A DNA stretch of 64,000 nt from Kitasatospora purpeofusca (GTDB taxonomy: Bacteria > Actinomycetota > Actinomycetes > Streptomycetales > Streptomycetaceae): assembly GCF_000718025.1 (NCBI RefSeq), contig NZ_JODS01000016.1:84916-148915 (forward strand), given 5' to 3'. Below are positions 1 through 8,346 of the stretch, piece by piece (the stretch's first letter is position 1; every line of letters starts with the position of its first letter). Position numbers and translations under genes: made by a program. Under the pieces are notes generated by a model. That model saw only the letters and a program-made list of their open reading frames with translations, was not told the origin of the DNA and ran no database searches.

Positions 1-543
1 GGGTACTCCGCGCCCGAGCGTCCCCGAGTCGAGGAACCAGTCGATGTACGGCGCCTCGTTGCCGGCCAGGACGGTCTCGGCGAGGTCGGGAACGCTGTGG
101 AAGCCGAACCACCACGGGGCGCCGCCCGCGACGACGTGTTCGGCTCCCGGCAGGCGGCCGAGCAGTGCCTCCATCACGACCAGGCGCCGTACGAGGCCGG
201 GTCGGCGCAGCGCGAGCAGGACGGCGGGCGCGGTGCCCGCGTCGATGCCGACCACCGCTGCCGAGGACTCGCCGAGCGCGTCGAGCAGCCCCTCGGCGTC
301 GGCGGCCAGGGTGCCCGCGTCGTAACCGTCGACGGCACGCTCACTGGCGCCGAGGCCCCGCAGGTCCGGGGCGATGACCCGGTGCCGTCCGGCCAGTGGA
401 CCGATGATGCTGCTCCAGACCTGCCAGGTGTGCGGGAAGCCGTGCAGCAGCAGAACGGCGGGTCCGTCCCCGGCGATCGCGACGTTGAGTCGGATGCCGT
501 TCGTCGCGATGCGGTGCAGTCGGGGTGTGGTGCTGACGGGCAC
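1..543 (-). CDS. alpha/beta hydrolase, epoxide-hydrolase-like (partial)
   Basis: The gene starts at a GTG preceded by AGGAG and runs off the left edge, leaving 181 codons of an alpha/beta hydrolase fold. An HGFP oxyanion-hole motif lies at residues 34-37 and an APDLRGLG strand-turn at about 58-65. The nucleophile elbow reads GIDAG with Asp101. An aspartate in that position plus HGFP is characteristic of epoxide hydrolases and haloacetate dehalogenases, not Ser esterases. The likely role is hydrolysis of an epoxide or haloacid through an aspartyl-ester intermediate in the cytoplasm. It diverges from an HxlR-family regulator across about 100 bp, which suggests local control. The substrate is not predictable and the C-terminal His is outside the window. 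Confidence 0.85.
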   Translation of the reverse strand, partial: MPVSTTPRLHRIATNGIRLNVAIAGDGPAVLLLHGFPHTWQVWSSIIGPLAGRHRVIAPDLRGLGASERAVDGYDAGTLAADAEGLLDALGESSAAVVGIDAGTAPAVLLALRRPGLVRRLVVMEALLGRLPGAEHVVAGGAPWWFGFHSVPDLAETVLAGNEAPYIDWFLDSGTLGRGVP

Positions 544-561
544 GGTGGCTCCTGCTGCTGA

Positions 562-592
562 TTACCATTGGTGACCACAGAACGATAGGTAA
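562..592. promoter_or_regulatory. candidate operator, inverted repeat TTACC-N21-GGTAA
   Basis: The intergenic region between the hydrolase and the HxlR regulator contains TTACC at 562-566 and GGTAA at 588-592, with an extra GGTGACC half-site between them. HxlR-type dimers bind short inverted repeats in such divergent promoters. The assignment is by position only. Confidence 0.4.
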
Positions 593-643
593 CCGTCCGG
601 CCGCTTCCTAGACGGCACTTTCAGGGAAGGTGGTGAGCCGCAG

Positions 644-1054
644 GTGACCACCCGAGGACCCCGGGCCGCCGATCGCGGGGCACGCGGCGATCTTTTCGAT
701 CCCCAGTGCCCGACAAGGCAGTTGCTCGATCGCATCGGCACGAAGTGGACGTCCATGGCCGTCAGGACGCTCGCCGATGCCGCACCGGACGAGGTGCGCT
801 TCGCGGAGCTGAGACGCCGGATGCCCGGCGTCTCGCAGAAGATGCTGTCCGTGACGCTGCGAAGCCTGACCCGCGACGGTCTGGTGTCGCGCCGGGTCGA
901 ACCGACCGTGCCGCCGCGGGTCTTCTACCGGCTCACCGGCCTCGGGCTGTCCCTGGAGACCGCGCTCGCAGGGCTGCGTACCTGGGCCGAGGAGCACATG
1001 GCCGAGATCGACCGCGCCAACGAAGCCGCCGACCAGGAGGTCGACGAGGGGTAG
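644..1054 (+). CDS. HxlR-family winged-helix transcriptional regulator
   Basis: This 136-aa protein has an HxlR winged helix at roughly residues 17-110. It includes CPTRQLLDRIGTKWT, the Cys-containing N-terminal helix of the family, and the recognition segment FAELRRRMPGVSQKML. HxlR proteins are small dimeric regulators that sense electrophiles, oxidants or aromatic compounds, often through this cysteine. The GTG start was chosen because the preceding GTG is out of frame; the nearest purine-rich stretch (AGGGAAGG) is a little distant. The divergent arrangement with the hydrolase makes that gene its most likely target. Confidence 0.88.
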   Translation: MTTRGPRAADRGARGDLFDPQCPTRQLLDRIGTKWTSMAVRTLADAAPDEVRFAELRRRMPGVSQKMLSVTLRSLTRDGLVSRRVEPTVPPRVFYRLTGLGLSLETALAGLRTWAEEHMAEIDRANEAADQEVDEG

Positions 1055-1253
1055 GCAGGCCGGTTCCGTGTTCGGAACGGCCGGCTCGGGTCCTCGATCC
1101 CGGCAGCCGAGGTCCTCCTGCTCCTGTCGGGTGCGGTTGTCCCGGGGCAGAATGATCGCCATGACGACATGAAGAGCACCCACCGGCCGGAAGTCCTGGC
1201 GCAAGCGATGGGATGGCTGGTCGGTTCTCGACGGCGTCCGTCGGCTCTGCATC

Positions 1254-1505
1254 GTGTGCCACGAGCCCGTTCACTCCTACGAGTACCGCCTCCATCCGCC
1301 CGAGTCCCGCAGCTTCGAACGTTGCGTCGGTCTGGTCTGGTGCTCGGGCTGCCGGATCTACTCGGGCAGCATGGTCCACATTCCTCGCAGGAAGGTCCTG
1401 GTCGACGCCCTGGCATCGCTGCCCGCCGTCGACCGTGACCTGCTGCGCCGGAAGGAGGCCGCGCTGGTCGACCATCTCGACGGCCGAGGCGTCGGTCGGC
1501 GGTGA
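1254..1505 (+). CDS. small Cys-pair (zinc-ribbon-like) hypothetical protein, start unresolved
   Basis: The frame encodes a convincing short protein with an LCIVCHEP knuckle and a later CSGC motif, together resembling a four-Cys zinc site. The only usual start codon in frame is the GTG at 1254, which lies inside the CIVC motif and would remove its first Cys. The frame is open from 1173, after a TGA, but has no ATG/GTG/TTG in that part. Either the gene has lost its start by a small indel (ATGACG at 1161 is the obvious out-of-frame candidate), or it uses a rare start. I do not recognise a named family. Confidence 0.4.
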   Translation: MCHEPVHSYEYRLHPPESRSFERCVGLVWCSGCRIYSGSMVHIPRRKVLVDALASLPAVDRDLLRRKEAALVDHLDGRGVGRR

Positions 1506-1834
1506 GCCGCGGATCGGGCTGAGCCGCCACCAGGAGCCGGGGCGACCTGCCCCGTCAGGGCCGTTGTGGGTGAGGCGCCTCGGGGCCAGGGGCTGCCCGT
1601 TCTGCCTGCTGCATCGCGGAGGGGACCGACGAGGGTCGATTCGGCCCCTGTCCGCAGCGTCGCCGCAGGAGGTGAGACCGCCGGTCAGTACGGCGTCGTC
1701 GAAGGCTGCCTCAACTCGCTTGAAGCAGAACCGTCCTGAACCCGGCGCGACCCCGCCTGGGGCCGACGGCTTTCGCCACGGGGGCGAACGCAACTCGGCG
1801 GGCGGTGTGGGCAGGCGCCGATGTTCGCGGTATC
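1506..1834. other. intergenic, nothing recognised
   Basis: About 330 bp without a supportable gene. Open frames on both strands have composition expected by chance at this GC content. Confidence 0.5.
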
Positions 1835-1850
1835 TTTGAACGCGTTCAAA
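1835..1850. promoter_or_regulatory. perfect 16-bp palindrome, TetR-type operator candidate
   Basis: TTTGAACGCGTTCAAA is a perfect palindrome that lies 21 bp before the start of the downstream membrane-protein gene and just after a TATCTT -10-like hexamer. Palindromes with GAAC/GTTC arms are typical of TetR-family operators. No regulator gene for it is adjacent. Confidence 0.6.
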
Positions 1851-1871
1851 TCTATTGTGGGGGACACCGTG

Positions 1872-2246
1872 ATGTCGATCGACCGAGCACCGTCACGGGC
1901 CAAGTACCTGGTTTCACTGGCCGTCCTGGGCTGTTTGCCGGCGGCGGTCCTCTTCCCGGGGCCGTTGGCCCTCGTCGTTCTCCTGATCGGGTCGGCGCTG
2001 GCATGCCGGGAGCGGGACGCGTTCCGCACGGTGTGCGTTGCGAGTGTCGCTCTCATCGCGGTCGGCTCGGTGGTCTGGCTGTACGACGGGGTGTTCCTGG
2101 CAGCGCCGACCGTTCCGGTGCTGTTGGTCGCGTGGTGGGTGGCGCGTCCGGGCGTCGATGCGGGGTGGGGACTGCTCGGGCTCGGCTGGACTGTTGGAAT
2201 TCTGCCGGTGGTGGGCTGGCCGGTCCTTGTCCTGTGGGTCCTGTGA
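1872..2246 (+). CDS. small integral membrane protein
   Basis: A 124-aa, strongly hydrophobic protein with about four predicted membrane segments: LVSLAVLGCLPAAVLF, ALVVLLIGSALAC, a segment after RTVCVASVALIAVGS, and the C-terminal GWTVGILPVVGWPVLVLWVL. A short basic/polar N-terminus precedes them. The start is ATG 1872, or GTG 1869 immediately before it; GGGGGA upstream serves either. A more upstream in-frame ATG at 1821 would put the coding start before the operator-like palindrome and has no ribosome binding site. Function is unknown. The palindrome makes it a likely ligand-controlled gene, so a small transporter or stress membrane protein is possible. Confidence 0.65.
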   Translation: MSIDRAPSRAKYLVSLAVLGCLPAAVLFPGPLALVVLLIGSALACRERDAFRTVCVASVALIAVGSVVWLYDGVFLAAPTVPVLLVAWWVARPGVDAGWGLLGLGWTVGILPVVGWPVLVLWVL

Positions 2247-2481
2247 CGGTGGCCCGGGCCTCCGGAGCCTCGTCGGCCGTGCTCCGTCCAAGCCGCGCCT
2301 GACGCGGTGGTGTCTCCGAAACCTGTTCTGCTCCCTTCGACGAACCAGCCGAGCGTGCCTGGGCGCGGGGCCGGGCGGCCTCCGCCGCTCGGCGGAGGCC
2401 GTCGACTGACCACTCTCGGGCCTTTCCCGGCTTCCTCGGCCGCACAGGACCGCCGCCGGGGCACCAGGGAAGTCCGTTGAA

Positions 2482-2901
2482 TCAAACGTGGCAGCAGGGC
2501 TCACTCAAGTGGCTGTCGATCGCAGCAACCAGGTCCCGAGCCGCTGCCCTCACCACAGGATCACGGTCGTGCGTGAGCCGAGCCGCTGTCGGTCGGCGGC
2601 TCAGCACGGCCCGGTGGGCCTGCAGTTGCACGTTCGGCTTCGACGGGTTGCCGTGCTCGAGGACCGTCTGCAGTAACCTGATCACCCCGGCCCGGCACTT
2701 GACGGCCTCGGTGGCCGCGAGTTCCCACAGAAAGGGGACGGCGGCGACAGTCGCGTCGAAGACTGCCAGCTCACCGATCCAGAGACTGAGATCATCCAGG
2801 GCTTCCCGACCGACCCGGGCGTCGCCCCACGCGATCCGCGACAGTACACCGGGAACTTCTGCCGCAGACCCGTATGCATGCTTCAACTCGTTCCAGCGCA
2901 C
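2482..2901 (-). CDS. HEAT-repeat-like hypothetical protein
   Basis: 139 aa, with an N-terminus VRWNELKHAYGSA and alternating helices (ARVGREALDDL, TVAAVPFLWELAA, DPVVRAAARDLVAAI) like HEAT/armadillo-type solenoids. The GTG at 2899-2901 was chosen because AAAGG lies 9 nt upstream and the protein starts with a Trp-containing segment common in this actinobacterial group. Such proteins are often encoded beside polymorphic toxins or in accessory islands, and some act as immunity or scaffold proteins. No toxin gene is present here. The next gene downstream on the same strand (higher coordinate) is a second HEAT-like protein. Confidence 0.65.
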   Translation of the reverse strand: MRWNELKHAYGSAAEVPGVLSRIAWGDARVGREALDDLSLWIGELAVFDATVAAVPFLWELAATEAVKCRAGVIRLLQTVLEHGNPSKPNVQLQAHRAVLSRRPTAARLTHDRDPVVRAAARDLVAAIDSHLSEPCCHV

Positions 2902-3098
2902 ACGACTTACGCCTTTGAGTACTGTCCCCACCAAGCACCACACTTCGCTCTCGGACCCATGGTCGGATCGGCCTCATTCCACCTCACCGGTCGCCATGGC
3001 GGCCGGCCCGGGCCGAGACGTCGCACAGGTGCTCTCGGCCTCCGGCGACGTTCCGACGGCCGCGCGCTGCCGTGATGCCGGTCCGCGAGGTGGTGCCG

Positions 3099-3824
3099 TC
3101 ACAGGTCCGAGGCGTCGATCCAGCAGATCGTCGCTATCAGATCGGGAGCCTTGTCGGTCGCCTCGGCTGCCAGAAGTGCCCAGTCCCGGCAGTCGGCGAC
3201 GATCCGGTCCCAGGGCGAGCGGCGGTCGACATCCCAATCGACAGCTGGGCCGTGGTCTCTGTAGATCCCCTTGTCCTGCTTGATCCGCCACACCTGGAAA
3301 TGGAGCACCGCCTGATCGTGAGCGGCGAGATCCTCGATGACTTCGGCGAGGTGAGCGGTCGGCCAGGCCGGATCCAGGGTGTCCGGCGAGGCCCGGAGGG
3401 CGGCGGCCCGAGGGGGGAGGACGGGTTTGCGGGCGCCGAGGTCCGTCAGCGCCCAGCGGAGTGCAGTTCCTTCGGAGTCGTCGGGGGCCTCGCCTCGCCA
3501 CCGGAAGGCTTCGTAGGCTCGGCGAAGCGCCGGCACGGCGCTTTTGATCCCCAGGTCCGCCAGGGCAGTGGCTGCCCATTGGCGGACGGTGGCGTTCCCG
3601 CTCTCCAGCAGGTCGATCAGTAGGCTTCCCGGTCGCGGGTCCTTGAGTGCGGTGAAGACCTCGATGGCGCAGAGCTGCCCGAAGACCCCGAGGCGAGGTG
3701 TCGCCGCCGTCAACTCGGCCAGCACGTCGGGCCCCATGGCGATCAGCGCATACTGGGCGTCCTCCGCCACTTCGCTGGAGTCCGCGTCGAGTTCGCCGAC
3801 CCGTTGAGCAATCGTGCTGTTCAT
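3099..3824 (-). CDS. HEAT-repeat protein
   Basis: About 241 aa from ATG 3824 (the frame stays open to 3905, so a longer form is possible). Residues 10-110 form at least two HEAT-like helical pairs, such as DAQYALIAMGPDVLAEL and NATVRQWAATALADLGIKSAVPAL, a typical scaffold motif. The C-terminal half, after about residue 125, is a distinct region rich in Trp and Asp, ending CWIDASDL. The role is probably protein binding. It lies in the same orientation as the preceding HEAT gene with a 197-bp gap, so the two may be paralogues acting together. There is no enzymatic motif. Confidence 0.65.
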   Translation of the reverse strand: MNSTIAQRVGELDADSSEVAEDAQYALIAMGPDVLAELTAATPRLGVFGQLCAIEVFTALKDPRPGSLLIDLLESGNATVRQWAATALADLGIKSAVPALRRAYEAFRWRGEAPDDSEGTALRWALTDLGARKPVLPPRAAALRASPDTLDPAWPTAHLAEVIEDLAAHDQAVLHFQVWRIKQDKGIYRDHGPAVDWDVDRRSPWDRIVADCRDWALLAAEATDKAPDLIATICWIDASDL

Positions 3825-4065
3825 GGCCACGAAGTCTGGCTCGTCCCGTGCGTCACGACCAGTCAATAAACGGGCCTGCCCGCGCCGCGCAGCGGCAGAC
3901 GTCATCCGGCCGAGCGTCGGCGGGCTGTGCGCGCGCGTTCGGGGGCTGAAGTGTGTCGTCGGTGGTGAAGACCACGGCCGAGGACCGTCCGCGAATACGA
4001 CTTCGAGAATGTCAGTGGTTCGTGCAAGTGTTCTCCCTGCTCACCTCACCTGACCGGAGACCTCT

Positions 4066-4980
4066 GTGACGATCCGCCGTACCACCCTGATCACCGCTGC
4101 CACGGTGATCGCCCTGTCTGCCGTGGCCGCCTGCAACGACGGCGACGCGTCCACCCCCGCGGCCGCCGGTGGCTCGACCGCGCAGAGCGCGACTGCGACC
4201 GCGAGCGCGACCGCGAGCGGCACTCCGAGCGTCCCCACGCCGACGCCCACCGCGACGCCCACGCCCACGCCGACCGCGACTCCTACGCCCACCGCGACGC
4301 CGACTCCTGCGGGCGCGCCGGTCGACGCCTCCGGTGCGTTCGACCCGGCGGTGGCCCTGGCGAACGCGGACCGGACGCCGTACGCCGCGACGCTGAAGAT
4401 GAAGACGACGGCGACCGCGAACGGTCAGGGGACGGTGATGACCTCGACCGGCCGGACCAACATCAACACGCCGGGCCACGAGGGGCGGAACGAGGCGAAG
4501 ATGACGATCAGCGGCAGCGACGAGCCGGTGCTCTGGATGGAGTCGGTCAACACCGGCAACGGCATCTTCATGCGCGACAAGACCAAGCCGGGCAGCACCT
4601 GGAGCCCGTCCGGCAGCAGCGAGGACGCCACGGACGACGACGGCGCCGGCCTCTACGCGAAGGCCCTTGTCGAAGCCGGCCCCGCCGCTCGCAAGGGGAT
4701 GGAGCAGAAGAACGGCGTCCCGGCCTTCCACCTCGGGGCCCGTCTGACGGCAGCCCAGATCAAGGCCATCGACCCCGATGAGCACCGGCACATGGCCGAG
4801 AAGGGCGTCGCCGCGAAGGACTACGACGTCTGGATCGACCGGGCCGGACGCATCCTGGCCGTGTCGCAGTCCATGAAGGTGCCGAAGGACGGCACGACCG
4901 TCACCAGCGTCATCACCGTGGAGTACAGCGACTTCGGGCCCCGCGAGACCTTCACCGTTCCGACCGCGGCAGCCAGCTGA
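4066..4980 (+). CDS. secreted lipoprotein with Thr-Pro linker
   Basis: 304 aa starting at GTG with GGAGA 5 nt upstream. The N-terminus has basic residues, a hydrophobic core and the lipobox LSAVAAC (Cys23), so it is exported and diacylglyceryl-modified on the outer face of the membrane. Residues about 25-85 are a low-complexity linker of Ala/Thr then repeated PTPTAT units. The globular part (about 90-300) has a periodic beta-strand pattern resembling LppX/LprG-like actinobacterial lipoproteins, with VTSVITVEYSDFG near the end. Its partner or ligand is unknown. No operon partner is visible: the HEAT gene diverges upstream and the methyltransferase converges downstream. Confidence 0.8.
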   Translation: MTIRRTTLITAATVIALSAVAACNDGDASTPAAAGGSTAQSATATASATASGTPSVPTPTPTATPTPTPTATPTPTATPTPAGAPVDASGAFDPAVALANADRTPYAATLKMKTTATANGQGTVMTSTGRTNINTPGHEGRNEAKMTISGSDEPVLWMESVNTGNGIFMRDKTKPGSTWSPSGSSEDATDDDGAGLYAKALVEAGPAARKGMEQKNGVPAFHLGARLTAAQIKAIDPDEHRHMAEKGVAAKDYDVWIDRAGRILAVSQSMKVPKDGTTVTSVITVEYSDFGPRETFTVPTAAAS

Positions 4981-5121
4981 CCCGACCCGATCACCGCTGC
5001 CGTGCCCGCTGGAACGGTCCTCGGGTCGGCACGGTCTCGATCGGGTGAGCGCGTGCGTCGTCGCGGCCGTGGATCACCCGCTCCACGACCTCGCGGGAGC
5101 CGTCCGCCCGGGCGCCGACCG

Positions 5122-6024
5122 TTACCAGGACGTGTCCCGGTGTCGCGGGGGACTGGTCTTGCGGCAGGTGATCCAGCGGTTGGCGTCGAAGGGGTCGTGC
5201 GGGGTGCGGCGGAGGCGGGGGGTGGGGTGGTCGAAGGGGGAGCGGGTGGTGGTGTGCCACCCGAGGGTGGTGAGGCGGTCGGCGGTGCGGGGGCGGGGGT
5301 CGGGGGAGAAGAGGGCGAGGAGGTCGATTCCGAGCCGGTCGCGGGCGGTGGTGTAGACGGGGTGGGTGCGGACGGCGGCGGACTCGGGTGCGCTCTTGAT
5401 CTCGTACGCGAGGGTGCTGCCGGGGGCGCTGAGGAGGTCGAGGGTGGTGGCGACGCGCAGTTCGGCCTCGGCGGGCAGGTAGAGGAAGAGCCCTTCGGCG
5501 AGCCACGCGGTGGGCCGGTCGGGGTCGAGGCCGCTTCGGCGCAGGGCGCCGCTCCAGTGGGTGGTGAGGTCGACGGCCACGGTACGGCGTTCGGCCCGTG
5601 GTGCGGCGGCGGGCAGGCTGTCCAGGACGTGCTGTTTGAAGGCGAGGACGTCCGGGCGGTCGAGTTCCCAGACGGTGGTGCCGGGCGGCCAGGGCAGGCG
5701 GTGGGCGCGGGAGTCGAGCCCGGCGCCGAGCAGGACGACCTGGCGGGTGCCGGCGCGGGCGGCGTCGAGCAGGTGGGTGTCCAGGACCCGTGTGCGCAGC
5801 GCGAAGTAGCCGGCCAGGCGCTCCCACATCGGGTCGCCCGGGGCGACCTGTACGGGGTCGCGGGGCCAGTCGGCGCAGCCGGGCGCGGCGCGCACGAAGT
5901 GCTCCGCGTACGGGTCGACGGCGAGCGGGTCGGGGCGGCGGGCCTCCAGGGCGCGGGCGTGGGCGACCAGCAGGGCGGTGCGGCCCACGCCCGCGCCGAC
6001 GCCGGGGGTGCCGACGGCGGTCAC
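5122..6024 (-). CDS. SAM-dependent methyltransferase, TIGR00027 / leucine carboxyl methyltransferase-like
   Basis: 300 aa. The SAM-binding motif LLGAGLDSRAHRL sits at residues 98-110, followed by ELDRP at 120-124 and a third motif WLAEGLFLYLP. This is the signature order of the LCM-like family common in actinomycete natural-product and mycobacterial clusters. The reaction should be O-methylation of a carboxylate or hydroxyl, but the acceptor cannot be read from the sequence. The GTG start overlaps the stop of the isochorismatase gene by 4 nt (GTGA), so it is the last gene of a coupled three-gene unit. Confidence 0.88.
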   Translation of the reverse strand: MTAVGTPGVGAGVGRTALLVAHARALEARRPDPLAVDPYAEHFVRAAPGCADWPRDPVQVAPGDPMWERLAGYFALRTRVLDTHLLDAARAGTRQVVLLGAGLDSRAHRLPWPPGTTVWELDRPDVLAFKQHVLDSLPAAAPRAERRTVAVDLTTHWSGALRRSGLDPDRPTAWLAEGLFLYLPAEAELRVATTLDLLSAPGSTLAYEIKSAPESAAVRTHPVYTTARDRLGIDLLALFSPDPRPRTADRLTTLGWHTTTRSPFDHPTPRLRRTPHDPFDANRWITCRKTSPPRHRDTSW

Positions 6025-6659
6025 TGTCGCGTCACCGGCTCGGGTGAAGCGGGTGGGGCGGGCACGGATGCCGGCACGAAGGGGCCGTCGGAGAGGTCGG
6101 TGACGCGGGCCCCGTACACCCGGGCCATGAAGCGCAGGACGTCCGCGTCGGCCAGGTGCAGTGCCGTGGTGCAGTCGCGCAGGACGGTCAGGTGGAAGCC
6201 GCGCTGGAAGGCGGTGCGGGCGGTGGAGTCGACACATACGTCGGCGAACAGTCCGGCCAGCACGAGGTGGTCGATCCCGCGCCGGCGCAGGTGCGGTTCG
6301 AGGCGCTCGTCCAGGAACGCGTCGAAGACGGCGCGCTTGGTGAACACCTCCTCACCCGGGCCGGGCCGGACGCCGTGGAAGTCGGCGCCCCAGCTGCCCT
6401 CCAGGCACTTGGGCTGCTTGCCGAGCAACTCGTCCCTGCGGCGCCAGGCGGGCCCCTGGTGGACGGGGTCGCCGAGGAAGCGGACGAACAGGACGTCGAG
6501 GCCCGCCGCCCGGGCCAGTTCGACGGCGCGGGCGCTGTTCGCGGCGGCGCGGGCCAGCCGCTCGGGGTCGCCGGGGAAGCGGGCGGCGGCGAGGGGGCCG
6601 GCGCAGAAGTCGTTCTGCAGGTCGACGACGAGCAGCGCGGAGCGGGGCGCGCCGGTCAC
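6021..6659 (-). CDS. isochorismatase-family cysteine hydrolase
   Basis: 212 aa with the complete cysteine-hydrolase triad: Asp13 (VVDLQNDF), Lys108 (FTKRAVFDAF) and Cys142 (FADVCVDSTA). A non-proline cis-peptide region lies before the Cys. Family members hydrolyse isochorismate, nicotinamide, carbamates or other small amides/ethers. Phe/Leu around the pocket do not identify the substrate. It is translationally coupled at both ends: GTG overlaps the stop of the dehydrogenase gene and its own stop overlaps the methyltransferase start. A role in a small-molecule pathway with these two enzymes is inferred. Confidence 0.87.
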   Translation of the reverse strand: MTGAPRSALLVVDLQNDFCAGPLAAARFPGDPERLARAAANSARAVELARAAGLDVLFVRFLGDPVHQGPAWRRRDELLGKQPKCLEGSWGADFHGVRPGPGEEVFTKRAVFDAFLDERLEPHLRRRGIDHLVLAGLFADVCVDSTARTAFQRGFHLTVLRDCTTALHLADADVLRFMARVYGARVTDLSDGPFVPASVPAPPASPEPVTRQ

Positions 6660-7750
6660 CGGGCGCCCGCCCCGGCTTCTGCGGCACCCACGCCGGCCCC
6701 GGTCGCGGCTGCGGTGACCTCGGCGAGGACGGCGTCCGCCACCTCGGCGGTCCCGGCCTGCCCGCCGAGGTCGGGAGTGCGGATGCCGCGACCGCGGACG
6801 GCGGTGAGCGCGGCTTCCAGGGCCGCCTCGGCGCCGGGGCAATGGGCGTGCCGCTCGGCGATCCGGGCGGCGGCCCGGAGCGTGGCGACCGGGTTGACCA
6901 CGTCCCGCCCGGCCAGGTCGTCGGCCGAGCCGTGCACCGTCTGGTATTCCGTCAATTCATGCAACTCCGGCGCCAGATGGACGTTCTCGGTGCACCGGTC
7001 CTCCTGCCGCTGCGCCCCGTACCGGTCGAGCAGCACCACGTGCATGATGTCCGCCCACTCGTTGCCGGCGACCAGCACGGTGCGGTCCTCGGGGCCGTGG
7101 GTGATCAGGTTGCGGTTGACGGTGTCGGGCTGGAACAGTTCCACGGCCACGCCGAGCCGTTCGGCCAGGCCCTCGGTCCAGTGGTCCAACGCCCCGTCCA
7201 GCAGGTGGTACTTGTAGGCCATCACGACCCGGGCGGGGCCCTGCGGCCAGAGCGCGCGGGCGCGGCGCACGGCGTACTCGAGGATCCGTACCGTGACGGC
7301 GCGGCTGAACTCCATGGTGCGCACCACGGTGTCGGGGGTGTGCCGGTTCTCGCCGGTGTAGAAGCCCTGCGCCTGGTCGCGGACCAGCAGTAACCGGGCC
7401 GGACCGGCCGTGAGCGGTTCGACCTTGACGGCGGCGAGCCGCTGACGGACCAGGTACAGCGACTGGGCATTGATCGCGGTGCGGAACACCGCCTGCACGC
7501 CGCGGGCGGCCTGTTCCCGGCAGAACCGCTCGTAGTGCGCGGCGTCCTCGCCCGTGAGCCGCTCGAGCTGCTCGGTGCCGCGGGCCTCCTGGCGCAGCGA
7601 GACGTAGGAGTGGTAGAGCCGCGGTGACCGCACCACCTCGGCTCGCGTGCCGTGCAGGGCGGTGATCCGTTCCAGTGCCCGTTCGAAGACGGGTGCGAGC
7701 TCGGGTCCGGTTCCGCGGCCGACGGCGAGGGCGATGCGCGGTGCGGTCAT
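6656..7750 (-). CDS. isocitrate/3-isopropylmalate dehydrogenase-like protein
   Basis: 364 aa with the layout of the beta-decarboxylating dehydrogenase family. It has an N-terminal GRGTGPELAP (usually GDGIGPE, so the Asp is replaced by Arg), GFYTGEN for the substrate-binding Tyr, MAYKYHLLDG with the catalytic Lys region, and VHGSADDLAGRDVVNP matching the NAD adenine loop. Family members oxidise and decarboxylate 2-hydroxy-3-carboxylates. Deviations at the first loop and the lack of a leuCD or citrate-cycle context argue for a specialised substrate. It is the first gene of the coupled trio and lies 65 bp after the EF-hand gene in the same direction. Confidence 0.82.
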   Translation of the reverse strand: MTAPRIALAVGRGTGPELAPVFERALERITALHGTRAEVVRSPRLYHSYVSLRQEARGTEQLERLTGEDAAHYERFCREQAARGVQAVFRTAINAQSLYLVRQRLAAVKVEPLTAGPARLLLVRDQAQGFYTGENRHTPDTVVRTMEFSRAVTVRILEYAVRRARALWPQGPARVVMAYKYHLLDGALDHWTEGLAERLGVAVELFQPDTVNRNLITHGPEDRTVLVAGNEWADIMHVVLLDRYGAQRQEDRCTENVHLAPELHELTEYQTVHGSADDLAGRDVVNPVATLRAAARIAERHAHCPGAEAALEAALTAVRGRGIRTPDLGGQAGTAEVADAVLAEVTAAATGAGVGAAEAGAGAR

Positions 7751-7815
7751 GCGTGGGTCCTCCGGGGTTGGCGTTGCCGAGGTGGGACGGGGGCAGAAGG
7801 GGCAGCCGGGTGTGG

Positions 7816-8346
7816 TCAGGCGGAGGCCGGGACGAGGTGGTCGCCCGGGATGCCGGCCTTCTCGGGGGAGTAGTAGTCGCGGATGCCGTCGGCCCAGGTG
7901 GTGACGGCGACGCGGTCGCCGGCGTCGGGGCCGAAGGCGTCGAACAACGCGGCGATGTTGGGCTTCTCGAAGCCGATCGCGGTCATCAGCGCGAGGAACC
8001 GCGGCCGTTCGACCAGTCCGTCGCCGTCGGGGTCGCCGAGCGTGGCCAGGGCGTCCGCGAAGACGGCGATGGTGGCGCCGAAGCGCTCGGGGTTCAGGAC
8101 GAAGCCGCGGAACTCCTCGGGGCTGATCACCCCGTCGCCGTTGGCGTCCAACGCTCCGAGCAGCACCTCCCAGTAGCGGCGCAGGCTGTCGGCCAGGGCG
8201 TGGCGGTCGGCTTCGGCGGAGCCGTCGGCGACGGCCAGGATGCGCTCGGTCATCAGGTCGAAGTCCTCGCCTTCGAGCACCCCGTTGCCGTTGGCGTCGA
8301 ACAGGGTGAAGACCAGCTCGGCGCGCCGGTGAGCCTCGTGGGCCAT
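7816..8346 (-). CDS. EF-hand calcium-binding protein, calerythrin-like
   Basis: 176 aa, the length of calerythrin and Streptomyces Cab proteins. Three canonical EF-hand loops are visible: DANGNGVLEGED (near residue 18), DANGDGVISPEE (about 85) and DPDGDGLVERPR (about 119). A fourth loop, GPDAGDRVAVTT, is degenerate. This four-hand arrangement is that of the sarcoplasmic calcium-binding family found in actinomycetes, where the proteins buffer Ca2+ in the cytosol. Whether it belongs to the downstream dehydrogenase-hydrolase-methyltransferase operon is uncertain: only 65 bp separate them and no terminator is visible. Confidence 0.9.
   Translation of the reverse strand: MAHEAHRRAELVFTLFDANGNGVLEGEDFDLMTERILAVADGSAEADRHALADSLRRYWEVLLGALDANGDGVISPEEFRGFVLNPERFGATIAVFADALATLGDPDGDGLVERPRFLALMTAIGFEKPNIAALFDAFGPDAGDRVAVTTWADGIRDYYSPEKAGIPGDHLVPASA

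Noticed and set aside
5002..6717. Long plus-strand frame across the methyltransferase and isochorismatase genes
   Set aside because: Low-complexity Gly/Ala/Arg sequence opposite two genes with catalytic motifs.
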